A stretch of 64,000 bases of DNA from an uncultured Clostridia bacterium. GTDB taxonomy: Bacteria; Bacillota; Clostridia; Christensenellales; Borkfalkiaceae. The notes under the pieces were generated by a model. That model ran no database searches. It was given only the letters and a program-made list of their open reading frames with translations, and had not been told where the DNA came from. A program made the translations under genes and the position numbers. Of this stretch, positions 25,090 through 33,415 are shown in pieces (position 1 is the first letter of the stretch; each line of letters begins with the position of its first letter). Where the stretch lies: NCBI GenBank assembly GCA_944368925.1, contig CALVXG010000004.1, positions 62,001-126,000 of the forward strand, in the 5' to 3' direction.

Positions 25090-25929
25090 TTATTCGGTGC
25101 GGCAAACCGCGTCCGCTTCGTTCTTTTCTTTTTCGGGGTCGTAAGGGAGGAAAATTTCCGCATCGCGCACTTTTCTTTTGTTCAGCTCGGCAATGCGTTC
25201 CGTAAAGGAAATGGGGGTACGTCGTGCAAGATTTTCGCCCAAACGCGAAGTGATCTTTGCATAAATACAGAAAATGGGGACGGCTCCCAGATTGGTTTCG
25301 AGCAGCGAATTGACGGCGAGCGTCATCAGCTTGTCCCAGGCGGACGCAAATTCCGCGCTGCGTATTCCGCCGATCAGCAGGGCCGCTTCCCACGCAAACT
25401 GCGCGAGGATCCCGCCTGCCAAAAGCCACCCGAGCGGAAACCTTTTCGCGCGTTCCGTCTGCCGAAAGTTGTAAACGATCGCAGACCCGTACCCCAAAAA
25501 CAGGATCAGCGCCATATAGCCGTGGTACGCGCCCGTCGTGCGCTGTATGGTCACCGTCGGGAAGTTTTGTCCGAACGTCTCCGCCAGCATGGGCGCACAC
25601 AGCCACCATGCCCAGATCAGCAGACACCATTCGGGCAAATGCTCGTCTTTTTTCATCCATAACCATAAAAAAGCGAAGTTTGTGATGCCGTAGCTGAAAG
25701 ACATCCACAAAAGCACCCAAAAAAGATTCCCGCCTTCGATGCTCCGCGCATGGCAGAGCAGGTGAAAAATTCCGTAGTCCACGAGCATATACAGCACGCC
25801 GCCCGCAAGCGCAAACAGGAGAGTAAGATGCCGTTTGCGGAAAAACAAAAGGGCGCAAAACAAAACCAAAAAACCTGTGTCCAGGTATATGTAAAGGGTG
25901 TTGAAAACCCTCTGCGCAACAATTTCCAT
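25090..25929 (-). CDS. Polytopic membrane protein of unknown function
   Basis: 279 residues from the ATG at 25929, which has AAGGAGG 6 nt upstream. About seven to eight hydrophobic segments are visible (for example TGFLVLFCALLFF, LTLLFALAGGVLYMLV and WCLLIWAWWLCAPML), followed by a charged C-terminal tail of about 50 residues (TERIAELNKRKVRDAEIF). It is rich in tryptophan and aromatic residues. I do not recognise the family. It has its own promoter at 25990-26018, divergent from the zinc-ribbon protein gene. Confidence 0.65.
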   Translation of the reverse strand: MEIVAQRVFNTLYIYLDTGFLVLFCALLFFRKRHLTLLFALAGGVLYMLVDYGIFHLLCHARSIEGGNLFWVLLWMSFSYGITNFAFLWLWMKKDEHLPEWCLLIWAWWLCAPMLAETFGQNFPTVTIQRTTGAYHGYMALILFLGYGSAIVYNFRQTERAKRFPLGWLLAGGILAQFAWEAALLIGGIRSAEFASAWDKLMTLAVNSLLETNLGAVPIFCIYAKITSRLGENLARRTPISFTERIAELNKRKVRDAEIFLPYDPEKEKNEADAVCRTE

Positions 25930-25989
25930 GCGTTCCTCCTTTCGGCGCACCGCCCGATGAAAATTTTGTCATACTTTTTTATTACATTC

Positions 25990-26018
25990 AGTATACGGCA
26001 AAAGGTGGGGCAAGTCAA
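25990..26018 (-). promoter_or_regulatory. Promoter of the minus-strand membrane protein gene
   Basis: On the minus strand: TTGACT (26018-26013), a 17-nt spacer and TATACT (25995-25990). Confidence 0.75.
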
Positions 26019-26087
26019 GAGAAAGGGGAAAAACGGGACAAAAAAGGGCAGAAAATTGAAAATTTTGGCGCGGAAACTGGCAGTTTC

Positions 26088-26117
26088 TTGACAAAAGGAA
26101 AGCAAATATTTTATAAT
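26088..26117 (+). promoter_or_regulatory. Promoter of the zinc-ribbon protein gene
   Basis: TTGACA (26088-26093), an 18-nt spacer and TATAAT (26112-26117), 34 nt ahead of the chosen start. Confidence 0.8.
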
Positions 26118-26151
26118 AAATAAAAGTCAGATTTGTTTCGGGAGAGTGGGA

Positions 26152-27363
26152 ATGAGAGACAATTCGGATCTGTTTGACGACATCGTCCCGTCCGATGCGG
26201 CAAAAGCGGAACAACCTGCGCCGCAGAGCGAAGCGAGCGGGCAATGGGGAGAAAATCCGGAAAACCGTACTTCCGTCATGAAATGTCCTTCCTGCGGGGC
26301 GGACATGATCTATGACGCGGAGAGCGGGAAGCTTCTGTGCGAGCATTGCGGAACGCAGAAAGAGATCGCGGGGAAGACGAGCGAAGAACTGGATTTTGAG
26401 CGGCTGCTCACGGACAAAGGCGGCTGGAAGGAATCGCACGTATTCCGCTGTGAAAACTGCGGGGCGCAGGAGGTTCTGGACAAGAACGAGATCGCGAAGC
26501 AATGCCCGTTCTGCGGGGCGACGAACATTGTGGAAACTTCCGAGCTTCCCGATATCCGTCCGAACGCGGTCGTACCTTTCCGCGTGGCGCTCAAAGATGC
26601 GGCTTCTGCCGTAAAAACGTGGGTACGTAAGCGGCTTTTCGCGCCGCAGAAGTTCCGCAAGAGCGCAAAACCCGAAAAGATGCAGGGCGTGTATATGCCC
26701 GCGTTTTCCTTCGATTCGCAGACGTATTCCTACTACACGGCGGTGCTGGGCAAGCACTATTACGTGACGCGCCGCGTGAACGGGAGGACGGTGCAGGAGA
26801 GACGCACCCGTTATTTTACGGTGAGCGGCAATTTCGATATGTTTTTTGACGACGTGCTCATACAGGCGAGCGGGAGCATCGATCAGAAATCGCTGAACAA
26901 ATTACAGCCCTTTCAGACGAACGACAGCCGCGAATACACGGGCGCGTACCTGAGCGGATACACCGCCACGCAGAACAGCAAGAGCGGTTTGGAGTGCTGG
27001 GAGGAGGCGAAGGACGTGATCGCGGGCCGTTTGCGTTCGGCCATTTTAAGCCGCTATGTGTACGACGAAGTTTCTTCGTTCCGTATTTCCACGCAGTATG
27101 CGGGGATCACGTTCAAGTACATATTGCTTCCCGTGTACGTAGGGCATTGCAAATGGCATACGAAAATCTATAATTTTTTCGTGAACGGGCTGAATGGCAA
27201 GGTTACGGGCAAAGCGCCCGTTTCGCCGCTGAAAGTGATCATCACGATCCTGATTGCGGCGGGCGTTCTGGTCGGGCTGTATTTCCTGTTCCGTCTTTAC
27301 GGTTCAGATGCGGACGCGGCAGAATATCTGGCGATCGCAGGGAAAACATGCGGAATATTATAA
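26152..27363 (+). CDS. TFIIB-type zinc-ribbon membrane protein
   Basis: 403 residues from the ATG at 26152; a GTG two codons earlier is possible. Two zinc ribbons are visible: C45-C48 with C63-C66, and C100-C103 with C118-C121. A long beta-rich middle part (YMPAFSFDSQTYSYYTAVLGKHY, then FQTNDSREYTGAYLSGYTAT) resembles a family of clostridial zinc-ribbon proteins of unknown function. One transmembrane segment lies near the C-terminus (IITILIAAGVLVGLYFLF). The bulk is probably cytoplasmic and anchored by that segment. It is monocistronic, with another promoter immediately behind it. Confidence 0.75.
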   Translation: MRDNSDLFDDIVPSDAAKAEQPAPQSEASGQWGENPENRTSVMKCPSCGADMIYDAESGKLLCEHCGTQKEIAGKTSEELDFERLLTDKGGWKESHVFRCENCGAQEVLDKNEIAKQCPFCGATNIVETSELPDIRPNAVVPFRVALKDAASAVKTWVRKRLFAPQKFRKSAKPEKMQGVYMPAFSFDSQTYSYYTAVLGKHYYVTRRVNGRTVQERRTRYFTVSGNFDMFFDDVLIQASGSIDQKSLNKLQPFQTNDSREYTGAYLSGYTATQNSKSGLECWEEAKDVIAGRLRSAILSRYVYDEVSSFRISTQYAGITFKYILLPVYVGHCKWHTKIYNFFVNGLNGKVTGKAPVSPLKVIITILIAAGVLVGLYFLFRLYGSDADAAEYLAIAGKTCGIL

Positions 27364-27391
27364 ATCGGTTATTTTTTTGTCAAGCGTTGTC

Positions 27392-27420
27392 TTGCGGAAT
27401 TTTCGCATTTGGTTTATAAT
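27392..27420 (+). promoter_or_regulatory. Promoter of the GH78-like gene
   Basis: TTGCGG (27392-27397), a 17-nt spacer and TATAAT (27415-27420). The leader is about 110 nt. Confidence 0.65.
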
Positions 27421-27538
27421 AAAATCGGTTGAGTGTACACGGGGTACGGGGAAGCCGTATTTTCGTGCGAAAAAGAAAATGAAAAAACAGAATGGCGGGG
27501 CAGAAACTACATTGTATTTCTTCCCGGGAGGGGCAAGC

Positions 27539-29155
27539 ATGAAAGAGGATAAGAGGGTCCGTACGCTTGTGACGCCCGTCCGCATCTTGATGGCGGAAGG
27601 GGTTGACGACGCGGAGAATCTTCTGCGCGAAGCGGATCAGATCGGATTGAATGAAAAGGTATTTGCGAGAGTACACGGAAAGGCGCGTATTCTTTTGGAT
27701 TTCGGAAAGGAACTGCACGGTGCGCTGCGCATCGTGACGGGGTACGGTACGGAAGGTTCGCCCGTGCATATGCGGTTGGGCGAATCGGTCGGCGAGGCGG
27801 TGTCGCCTTTGGGTACGAAGGGGAGCACAAACAATCACAGCCTGCGCGACATGACCGTGCCGCTGTCCATTTTGTCGGACATGGAATTCTTTTGCAGCGG
27901 ATTCCGTTTCGCGTATCTCGAATTTCCCGAAGAGGACACGGAATTCCGTCTCAAAGCGATCAACGCGGTGTATATTCACAACGCGCGCCCGCAGGCGGGG
28001 TCGTTCCGCTGCTCGGACGAACTGATCAACCGCATTTACGATACGGCGGCGTATACCGTTCAGCTGTGCGCGCAGGACTATATCTGGGACGGCATCAAGC
28101 GCGACCGTCTCGTGTGGATCGGGGATATTTATCCCGAAATGCGTGCGCTCCTGTCCGTCTGTGCGGATGACGGGTGCATCACCAAATCGCTCGATTTTGT
28201 AAAGAACGAAACGCCTTTGCCCGCGTGGATGAACAGTTACCCCATGTACAGCATGTGGTGGCTGATCATTCTGTGCGATTATTATAAGATCACGGGCAAT
28301 CTCGATTATATCCTGGCGCAGAAAGAGTATATGGTGGGGCTGCTCGAACAGATCGACGCGTGCATTGCGGACGACGGAAGTTTTGATTTCGGAATGAACT
28401 TCATCGACTGGCCGACGCACGAACAGCCGGACGAACCGGAAGGGGTGCGCTGCCTTTGCAGGCTCTGCGCAGACCGTGCGGAACAGCTGGAAAAACTTTG
28501 CGGACGCGACGGGTCGCTTTCGAGACATATCCGCAAGAAGATGGATAAGAAAGACGTTCCCGTGCAGGATAAAAAACAGATCGTCGCGCTGAAATATTTC
28601 TCGGATACGGCGCTTTCCGCCGACGAGAAAAAACTTCTCGTGGAAAACGGGGCGAAAGGCTTTTCTACGTTCATGAGTTACTTCCTGCTCGGCGCGCTGA
28701 GCGAAAACGCGGGCATGGACAAAGCGCTTGCGGCTTTAAAAGAATATTACGGCGGCATGCTGAAAATGGGCGCCACGACGTTCTGGGAAGACTTCGACGT
28801 GGACTGGATGGAAAATTCCTGCCCCGTAGATCGTCTCTGCAAGGAAGGAGAACGCGACATTCACGGCGATTTCGGAAGATATTGCTACATAGGCTATCGG
28901 CACAGCCTCTGCCACGGATGGTCGGCGGGCGTCATTCCTTTCCTGCTCGATCGCGTGGTCGGCGTCAAAATCGAAGAAGCGGGTTACAAAAAGGTGACCG
29001 TTTCGCCCGATCTGGGTTCGCTTACTTTCCTTGAAGCGGAGATCCCTACGCCCGCAGGCGTATTGAAGATTTCCTGCAAGAAAGAAAACGGAAAAGTCAG
29101 GACAAACGTGCAGGCTCCCGCAGGCTGCGTTGTAAACGTCATCGAAAAAAACTGA
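27539..29155 (+). CDS. Alpha-L-rhamnosidase-like glycoside hydrolase (GH78-type)
   Basis: 538 residues from the ATG at 27539, which has GGGAGGGG 6 nt upstream; the open frame extends upstream through the promoter and is not used. An N-terminal beta domain is followed by an (alpha/alpha)6 barrel. The region near 183-195, DGIKRDRLVWIGD, corresponds to the catalytic-acid region of GH78 (consensus DCPxRERxGWxGD), and YSMWWLIILCDYYKITGN is the next barrel helix. The C-terminal beta sandwich ends TPAGVLKISCKKENGK. There is no signal peptide, so it acts on oligosaccharides inside the cell. It is shorter than secreted rhamnosidases. The exact sugar is uncertain; terminal rhamnose is the family rule. 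Confidence 0.78.
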   Translation: MKEDKRVRTLVTPVRILMAEGVDDAENLLREADQIGLNEKVFARVHGKARILLDFGKELHGALRIVTGYGTEGSPVHMRLGESVGEAVSPLGTKGSTNNHSLRDMTVPLSILSDMEFFCSGFRFAYLEFPEEDTEFRLKAINAVYIHNARPQAGSFRCSDELINRIYDTAAYTVQLCAQDYIWDGIKRDRLVWIGDIYPEMRALLSVCADDGCITKSLDFVKNETPLPAWMNSYPMYSMWWLIILCDYYKITGNLDYILAQKEYMVGLLEQIDACIADDGSFDFGMNFIDWPTHEQPDEPEGVRCLCRLCADRAEQLEKLCGRDGSLSRHIRKKMDKKDVPVQDKKQIVALKYFSDTALSADEKKLLVENGAKGFSTFMSYFLLGALSENAGMDKALAALKEYYGGMLKMGATTFWEDFDVDWMENSCPVDRLCKEGERDIHGDFGRYCYIGYRHSLCHGWSAGVIPFLLDRVVGVKIEEAGYKKVTVSPDLGSLTFLEAEIPTPAGVLKISCKKENGKVRTNVQAPAGCVVNVIEKN

Positions 29156-29234
29156 CGAAAATTTTTGCGGAATTTTTTCTTACGGGTATGGAAGACGGGC
29201 TTTGTTTTCCAAGATAAATAAATTTTTCGATGGA

Positions 29235-29347
29235 AAGAGGCGCGGATTATTGCCGCGCCTCTTTTGAAACGGCCACCGCCCGCAATGCACATTGCGGGCG
29301 GCGGCAGGGGTAAAAAGCGCCCGTCGGGGAAACCGACGGGCGCTTTT
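29235..29347 (+). terminator. Three consecutive hairpins behind the GH78-like gene
   Basis: Stem 1: AAGAGGCGCGG/CCGCGCCTCTT (29235-29263), then T. Stem 2: CCGCCCGCAATG paired with its complement (29276-29301). Stem 3: AAAAGCGCCCGTCGG paired with its complement around a GAAA-containing loop (29313-29346), ending in T4. Stems 1 and 3 have terminator form. Confidence 0.7.
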
Positions 29348-29459
29348 GCTGCTGATTTTTTGCAGGCGCTTTTGCAGATTCTGTGTTTTTTACGGTCGTT
29401 TGCTTAATCGCGCCGGGATAAATTTTTTCAAACTTTTTACAAAGATTTTCATAAAAGTA

Positions 29460-29468
29460 TGGTATAAT
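29460..29468 (+). promoter_or_regulatory. Extended -10 promoter abutting the DUF3810 start codon
   Basis: TGGTATAAT (29460-29468) is an extended -10 element; no good -35 sits at 17 nt. The expected transcription start coincides with the ATG at 29475, implying a leaderless or nearly leaderless mRNA. Confidence 0.55.
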
Positions 29469-29474
29469 GGAGGC

Positions 29475-30569
29475 ATGAAAGGAAGGTTATTGTACCGACG
29501 GCGTTGGACGCGCCTGCAAAAACTATGCGTTGCGGGGCTTGTCTGTGCGGTCATATTTCTGACGGCGCAGGTGCCTTTCCTCGCGGAATATTTTTATGCG
29601 CGCGGCGTTACGCGGGCGCTCGGCTTTTGGCTGAGCCGCATTACGGGCCTTTTTTCGGTGTCGTTTTATGAAATCACGGCGATCTTGCTGGGAATGGGCG
29701 CCGTTTTTCTGGCGGTGCGCTTTTTTATCGGACTGGGGAAGAGACAATTCGCGCGCGTTCTGCACGGGTTGTACCGTTTGGCGATGGCGGTGCTCATCGT
29801 GCTGGCGCTGTTCGGAATTTTGTATTCGCCTCTGTATGCGCGCGAGTCCGTGTACGGCGCGTTGGAACTTTCATCGGGCGGGACGGTCACGGAGGAAGAC
29901 GTATCGGAAGCGGCGGAATACTATGTGCGCGAGCTGAACAGTCTTGCGGGGGAGTTTTCGCGCGATGAACGCGGGAACGTGATCGCGCCCGATTCCTTTA
30001 GCGAGACGGCAAGGCGGATCAATGCGGAATTTTCGGGTTACGGCGATTATTTTGCGTCTTATAACGTTCGGGTAAAGGGGGTGGCGCTTTCGGTGCCGAT
30101 GAGTTATCTCGGCATAACGGGCATATATTTCCCCTTTTATGCGGAGGCCAACGTCAACACGAATATTCCGAGTTATACCCTGCCCGTGACGATGGCGCAC
30201 GAGATAACGCACGCGAAGGGCGTTTCGCGCGAAAACGAGGCGAACGTGACGGCGTATGTATTGTGTATCCGTTCGCAGGACAGCTATCTTAAGTACAGCG
30301 GTCTGATGAGTGCGGTTTCCGTCACGCTGAACGCGTTGGGGAAGGAAGAGTTCGAAAAACTCTACGCGCAGCTTCTGCCCGAGGTGCGGCAGGAATACCG
30401 CAACGCCAACGAGCATTATAAAAAATATGAAGGGATCGTTGACGAGATCTCCGGGTTTTTCAACGATCTGTTTTTGAAGGCGAACGGGATACAGGACGGC
30501 ACGCGCAGTTACGGCAGGACGACGCAGAGCCTCGTGGAGCTCTATCGCTGCTTAAGCGGCGCGCAATGA
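29475..30569 (+). CDS. DUF3810 family putative membrane zinc metallopeptidase
   Basis: 364 residues. Three membrane segments occupy the first 120 residues (about 17-38, 63-85 and 97-115). The external or cytoplasmic domain carries HEITH (242-246) and a downstream ENEAN (252-256), together an HExxH-plus-Glu zinc site as in gluzincin-type peptidases. DUF3810 proteins are not biochemically characterised as far as I know; peptidase activity is inferred from these ligands. GGAGG is only one base from the ATG and the -10 box ends six bases before it, an arrangement discussed in the findings. It ends 77 nt before the feo terminator and promoter. Confidence 0.8.
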   Translation: MKGRLLYRRRWTRLQKLCVAGLVCAVIFLTAQVPFLAEYFYARGVTRALGFWLSRITGLFSVSFYEITAILLGMGAVFLAVRFFIGLGKRQFARVLHGLYRLAMAVLIVLALFGILYSPLYARESVYGALELSSGGTVTEEDVSEAAEYYVRELNSLAGEFSRDERGNVIAPDSFSETARRINAEFSGYGDYFASYNVRVKGVALSVPMSYLGITGIYFPFYAEANVNTNIPSYTLPVTMAHEITHAKGVSRENEANVTAYVLCIRSQDSYLKYSGLMSAVSVTLNALGKEEFEKLYAQLLPEVRQEYRNANEHYKKYEGIVDEISGFFNDLFLKANGIQDGTRSYGRTTQSLVELYRCLSGAQ

Positions 30570-30646
30570 GCCTTCAGAATTTGCCCGCGGCTTTCCCTCG
30601 GGGAGCGCGGACGGGAAAGCGGAAAGAAATACCTGTCAGAATTTTT

Positions 30647-30681
30647 GCGCGGCGTCGGCCATTGGTTGACGCCGCGCTTTT
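30647..30681 (+). terminator. Terminator overlapping the feo promoter
   Basis: A 10-bp stem GCGCGGCGTC (30647-30656) with GACGCCGCGC (30668-30677), followed by TTTT. Its right arm contains most of the -35 box of the feoA promoter. Confidence 0.65.
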
Positions 30682-30694
30682 GAGGTGTTATAAT
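30665..30694 (+). promoter_or_regulatory. Promoter of the feo operon
   Basis: TTGACG (30665-30670), an 18-nt spacer and TATAAT (30689-30694). No convincing Fur or DtxR box was found by eye. Confidence 0.75.
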
Positions 30695-30732
30695 ATGTAA
30701 CCGAAAAAAGAGGTATTGCAAAGGAGTAAACA

Positions 30733-30957
30733 ATGCAGTTGAGCGATGCGAAGATCGGCGGGAAGTACATAGTGGAGAGCATTTCTTTGCCGTTTGAGAT
30801 GGAGCGGCACCTGGAGGCGTTGGGAATGACCGATCATGCGCCCGTATCGGTATTAAACCGCAAGGGCAAGGGGATACTGATCATCAAACTGCGCGGGACG
30901 AGGCTGGCGCTCGGGAGCAACATAACGAAAAATATCGGCGTGAGGGAAGCGGAATGA
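30733..30957 (+). CDS. feoA: Ferrous iron transport protein A
   Basis: 74 residues with the SH3-like FeoA fold: MQLSDAKIGGKYIVESI, RHLEALGMTDHAPVSVLNRKGKGILIIKLRGTRLALG. FeoA is a small cytoplasmic partner needed for full FeoB activity. AAGGAG precedes the ATG by 7 nt. Its last four bases overlap the feoB start (ATGA), the normal operon order feoA-feoB. Confidence 0.95.
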   Translation: MQLSDAKIGGKYIVESISLPFEMERHLEALGMTDHAPVSVLNRKGKGILIIKLRGTRLALGSNITKNIGVREAE

Positions 30958-33002
30958 GCGAAGAATTGCAAGAGATGACCATCGGGTTTATCGGAAACCC
31001 GAACTGCGGGAAGACGACGCTGTTCAACGCATACACGGGGGCGAACCTGAAAGTGGCGAACTGGCCGGGCGTGACGGTGGAGAAAGTTGAAGGCGCGATC
31101 CGCGACCACAATCAGAAAATTCACCTGGTGGATCTGCCGGGTACATATTCGCTGACGTCGTATACGATGGAAGAGACGGTCGCGCGGAACTTTATTTTGA
31201 GCGACGAAGTGGACGTCGTGATCAACGTAGTGGACGCGTCGGTATTGGAGCGCAGCCTGTATCTGACGCTGCAGCTTCTGGAACTCGGGAAGCCTGTCGT
31301 GATGGCGCTGAACATGATGGATATCGTGCAAAAGCGCGGCATGGAGATCGATATGCACCGCCTGCCGGAGATGCTGGGGATCCCCGTGATCCCCGTCACG
31401 GCGCGCAAGCGCCGCGGCCTGGACGTTTTGTTGCATGCGGCGATCCATCACCGCGGGCACAAGCCTTCCGAGGGGTTGGTGCACGATCATGCGTACAAAT
31501 CGGCGCACCCGAACGATCACGCCGAATACGCGATGGTGTATTCGGACGAGATCGAGGACAAGATCGACAAGATTATCGCCGCATTGCAGAAAAAATATCC
31601 CGATCTTCCCAACTATCGCTGGCACGCGATCAAACTGTTGGAAGGGGATAAGGAGGTCAGCGAAAAATGCCCCGTAGAACTGGGAGACGTGCTCGATAAA
31701 AACTATGAATCAGAGATCATCAACCAGAAATACGATTTTATCGGGGAAATCATTCACGAAGTGCTCTTGCACAAGAAAGAGCAGGACATTCTGACGGAAA
31801 AGATCGACCGCGTGCTGACCCACAGGATCTGGGGAATTCCCGTATTTTTGGGGATCATGGCGCTGGTGTTTTTCCTTACTTTCTTTGTGGGCGATTGGAT
31901 CAAGGGCTTTTTCGAGCTTGCGATCGGCTGGATCTCGAACGCGGCGCAAACGGGACTGGATTCCGTCGGGGCGAGCAGGATCATTACCTCCCTCGTCGTG
32001 GACGGCATCATCGGCGGCGTCGGCATGATCCTTACATTTCTGCCCAACATCTTTATTCTCTTCCTTGCGCTGGCGTTTTTGGAAGACAGCGGGTATATGT
32101 CCCGCGTGGCGTACGTCATGGAAGGTCTGATGAGCAGGCTCGGCCTTTCGGGCAAAGCGTTCATACCCATGCTTCTCGGGTTCGGCTGCACCGTCCCCGC
32201 GATCATGGCTTCCCGCGCGCTGGAAAACAAGCGCGACCGCATCAAAGTCATGCTCGTGACGCCGTTCATGAGCTGCAGCGCGCGCCTGACCGTGTATATC
32301 CTCTTTGCCGAAATGTTCTTCGGCAGCTACGCGATGCTCGCCGCGTATTCCATGTACGTCATCGGTATCCTCGTGGCGATCGGTATTTCCGCGATCCTGC
32401 ACCTGATCGATAAAAAACGCAACGCCAACTACCTCATCATCGAACTTCCCGAATACAAGCTGCCCGACGCGCATACCGTCGCCATCTATGTCTGGGAAAA
32501 GGTCAAAGACTACCTCGTCAAAGCGGGCACGACCATCTTTATCGCGACCATCGTCATCTGGGCCCTGCTTTACTTCGGCCCGCAGGGCTTTGCGGAGGAT
32601 ATGTCTTCGAGTTTCGGCGCTTACATCGGCAAATTCCTCGTGCCCGTCTTCGTTCCTATCGGACTCGGGTTCTGGCAGATCGTCGTCGCGCTCATCGCGG
32701 GTATCTCCGCAAAGGAAGTCGTCGTATCCAGCTGCGCCGTCCTCTTCGGTATCGTCAACGCGAGCAGCGCCGAGGGCATGCAGCAGTTCGCGTCCGTGCT
32801 TTCTTCCATCGGGTTCGGCCAGCTGAACGCCTTCTGTCTCATGGTGTTCTGCCTGCTCTATATCCCTTGCGCGGCTACGCTCGCCACCATTCACAAAGAG
32901 TCCAAAAGCTGGAAGTGGACAGGCTTTGTCGCCCTGTTCCAGCTGGTCGTGGCGTGGGTGATCACGTTCGCCGTCTACCAGATCGGCTGCCTGTTCGTGT
33001 AG
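30954..33002 (+). CDS. feoB: Ferrous iron transport protein B
   Basis: 682 residues. An N-terminal G domain carries G1 GNPNCGKTT (14-22), G3 DLPG (60-63) and G4 NMMD (120-123), followed by the helical GDI-like region. The membrane part (about 275-682) has the Gate motifs, including GCTVPAIMASR, and about eight or more transmembrane segments. It imports Fe2+ across the cytoplasmic membrane under anoxic conditions, which suits the iron-rich hydrogenases encoded at the left of the window. It is coupled to feoA by a 4-nt overlap and followed 7 nt later by a small cysteine-rich protein gene. Confidence 0.96.
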   Translation: MSEELQEMTIGFIGNPNCGKTTLFNAYTGANLKVANWPGVTVEKVEGAIRDHNQKIHLVDLPGTYSLTSYTMEETVARNFILSDEVDVVINVVDASVLERSLYLTLQLLELGKPVVMALNMMDIVQKRGMEIDMHRLPEMLGIPVIPVTARKRRGLDVLLHAAIHHRGHKPSEGLVHDHAYKSAHPNDHAEYAMVYSDEIEDKIDKIIAALQKKYPDLPNYRWHAIKLLEGDKEVSEKCPVELGDVLDKNYESEIINQKYDFIGEIIHEVLLHKKEQDILTEKIDRVLTHRIWGIPVFLGIMALVFFLTFFVGDWIKGFFELAIGWISNAAQTGLDSVGASRIITSLVVDGIIGGVGMILTFLPNIFILFLALAFLEDSGYMSRVAYVMEGLMSRLGLSGKAFIPMLLGFGCTVPAIMASRALENKRDRIKVMLVTPFMSCSARLTVYILFAEMFFGSYAMLAAYSMYVIGILVAIGISAILHLIDKKRNANYLIIELPEYKLPDAHTVAIYVWEKVKDYLVKAGTTIFIATIVIWALLYFGPQGFAEDMSSSFGAYIGKFLVPVFVPIGLGFWQIVVALIAGISAKEVVVSSCAVLFGIVNASSAEGMQQFASVLSSIGFGQLNAFCLMVFCLLYIPCAATLATIHKESKSWKWTGFVALFQLVVAWVITFAVYQIGCLFV

Positions 33003-33009
33003 GTGCGCC

Positions 33010-33156
33010 ATGTGGTGGATCGGAATTCTCATCGCCGCGGTTCTCGCCGCGTGGGCTGTGTGCGCCGTCATTTACCTCGTGCGCCGCAGAAAACATCGCA
33101 AAAACAAGTGCGACGGCTGTCCGTTTCGCAATTCGGACAAGTGTGACAAAAATTAA
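33010..33156 (+). CDS. FeoB-associated Cys-rich membrane protein
   Basis: A 48-codon gene starting at ATG 33010 (MWWIGILIAAVLAAW). One transmembrane helix (about 3-24) is followed by a basic stretch RRRKHRKNK and a cysteine motif CDGCPFRNSDKC, the pattern of the FeoB-associated Cys-rich family. It begins 7 nt after the feoB stop. The cysteines probably bind Fe2+ or an Fe-S cluster at the cytoplasmic mouth of FeoB; this role is inferred. Length and position agree with relatives in Clostridia. Confidence 0.88.
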   Translation: MWWIGILIAAVLAAWAVCAVIYLVRRRKHRKNKCDGCPFRNSDKCDKN

Positions 33157-33161
33157 TGAAA

Positions 33162-33190
33162 GCGGGCCTTTTTAAGGCCCGCCTTCTTTC
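33162..33190 (+). terminator. Terminator of the feo operon
   Basis: GCGGGCCTT (33162-33170) pairs with AAGGCCCGC (33174-33182), followed by a T-rich stretch (CTTCTTTC). A second AAATTTCGGC/GCCGAAAAATTT-type hairpin follows at about 33197-33221. Confidence 0.75.
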
Positions 33191-33339
33191 TTTGAAAAAT
33201 TTCGGCTTCGCCGAAAAATTTATGTACGTTGTACGGTTTTTAAAGCAAAAACGAGGCAATGCAGACGGAAAAAAGGAGAGAAAACGCGCAAAGGGCAGGG
33301 CGGTCGCGGAAAGAAATTTCGGAAAAATCGAAAAAATGC

Positions 33340-33370
33340 TTGACTTGGAGTCGGCTTTAAGTTTTATAAT
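33340..33370 (+). promoter_or_regulatory. Promoter of the alcohol dehydrogenase gene
   Basis: TTGACT (33340-33345), a 19-nt spacer and TATAAT (33365-33370). The spacer is long, so activity may depend on a regulator. Confidence 0.6.
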
Positions 33371-33415
33371 AGAGAAAAAACAGCGCGTTGAAGCGTGCGG
33401 AAAGGAGAATGGAAA

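Noticed and set aside
27254-27538. N-terminal extension of the GH78-like protein
   Set aside because: The extension overlaps the zinc-ribbon gene and the -35/-10 boxes, while the ATG at 27539 has a good ribosome-binding site.
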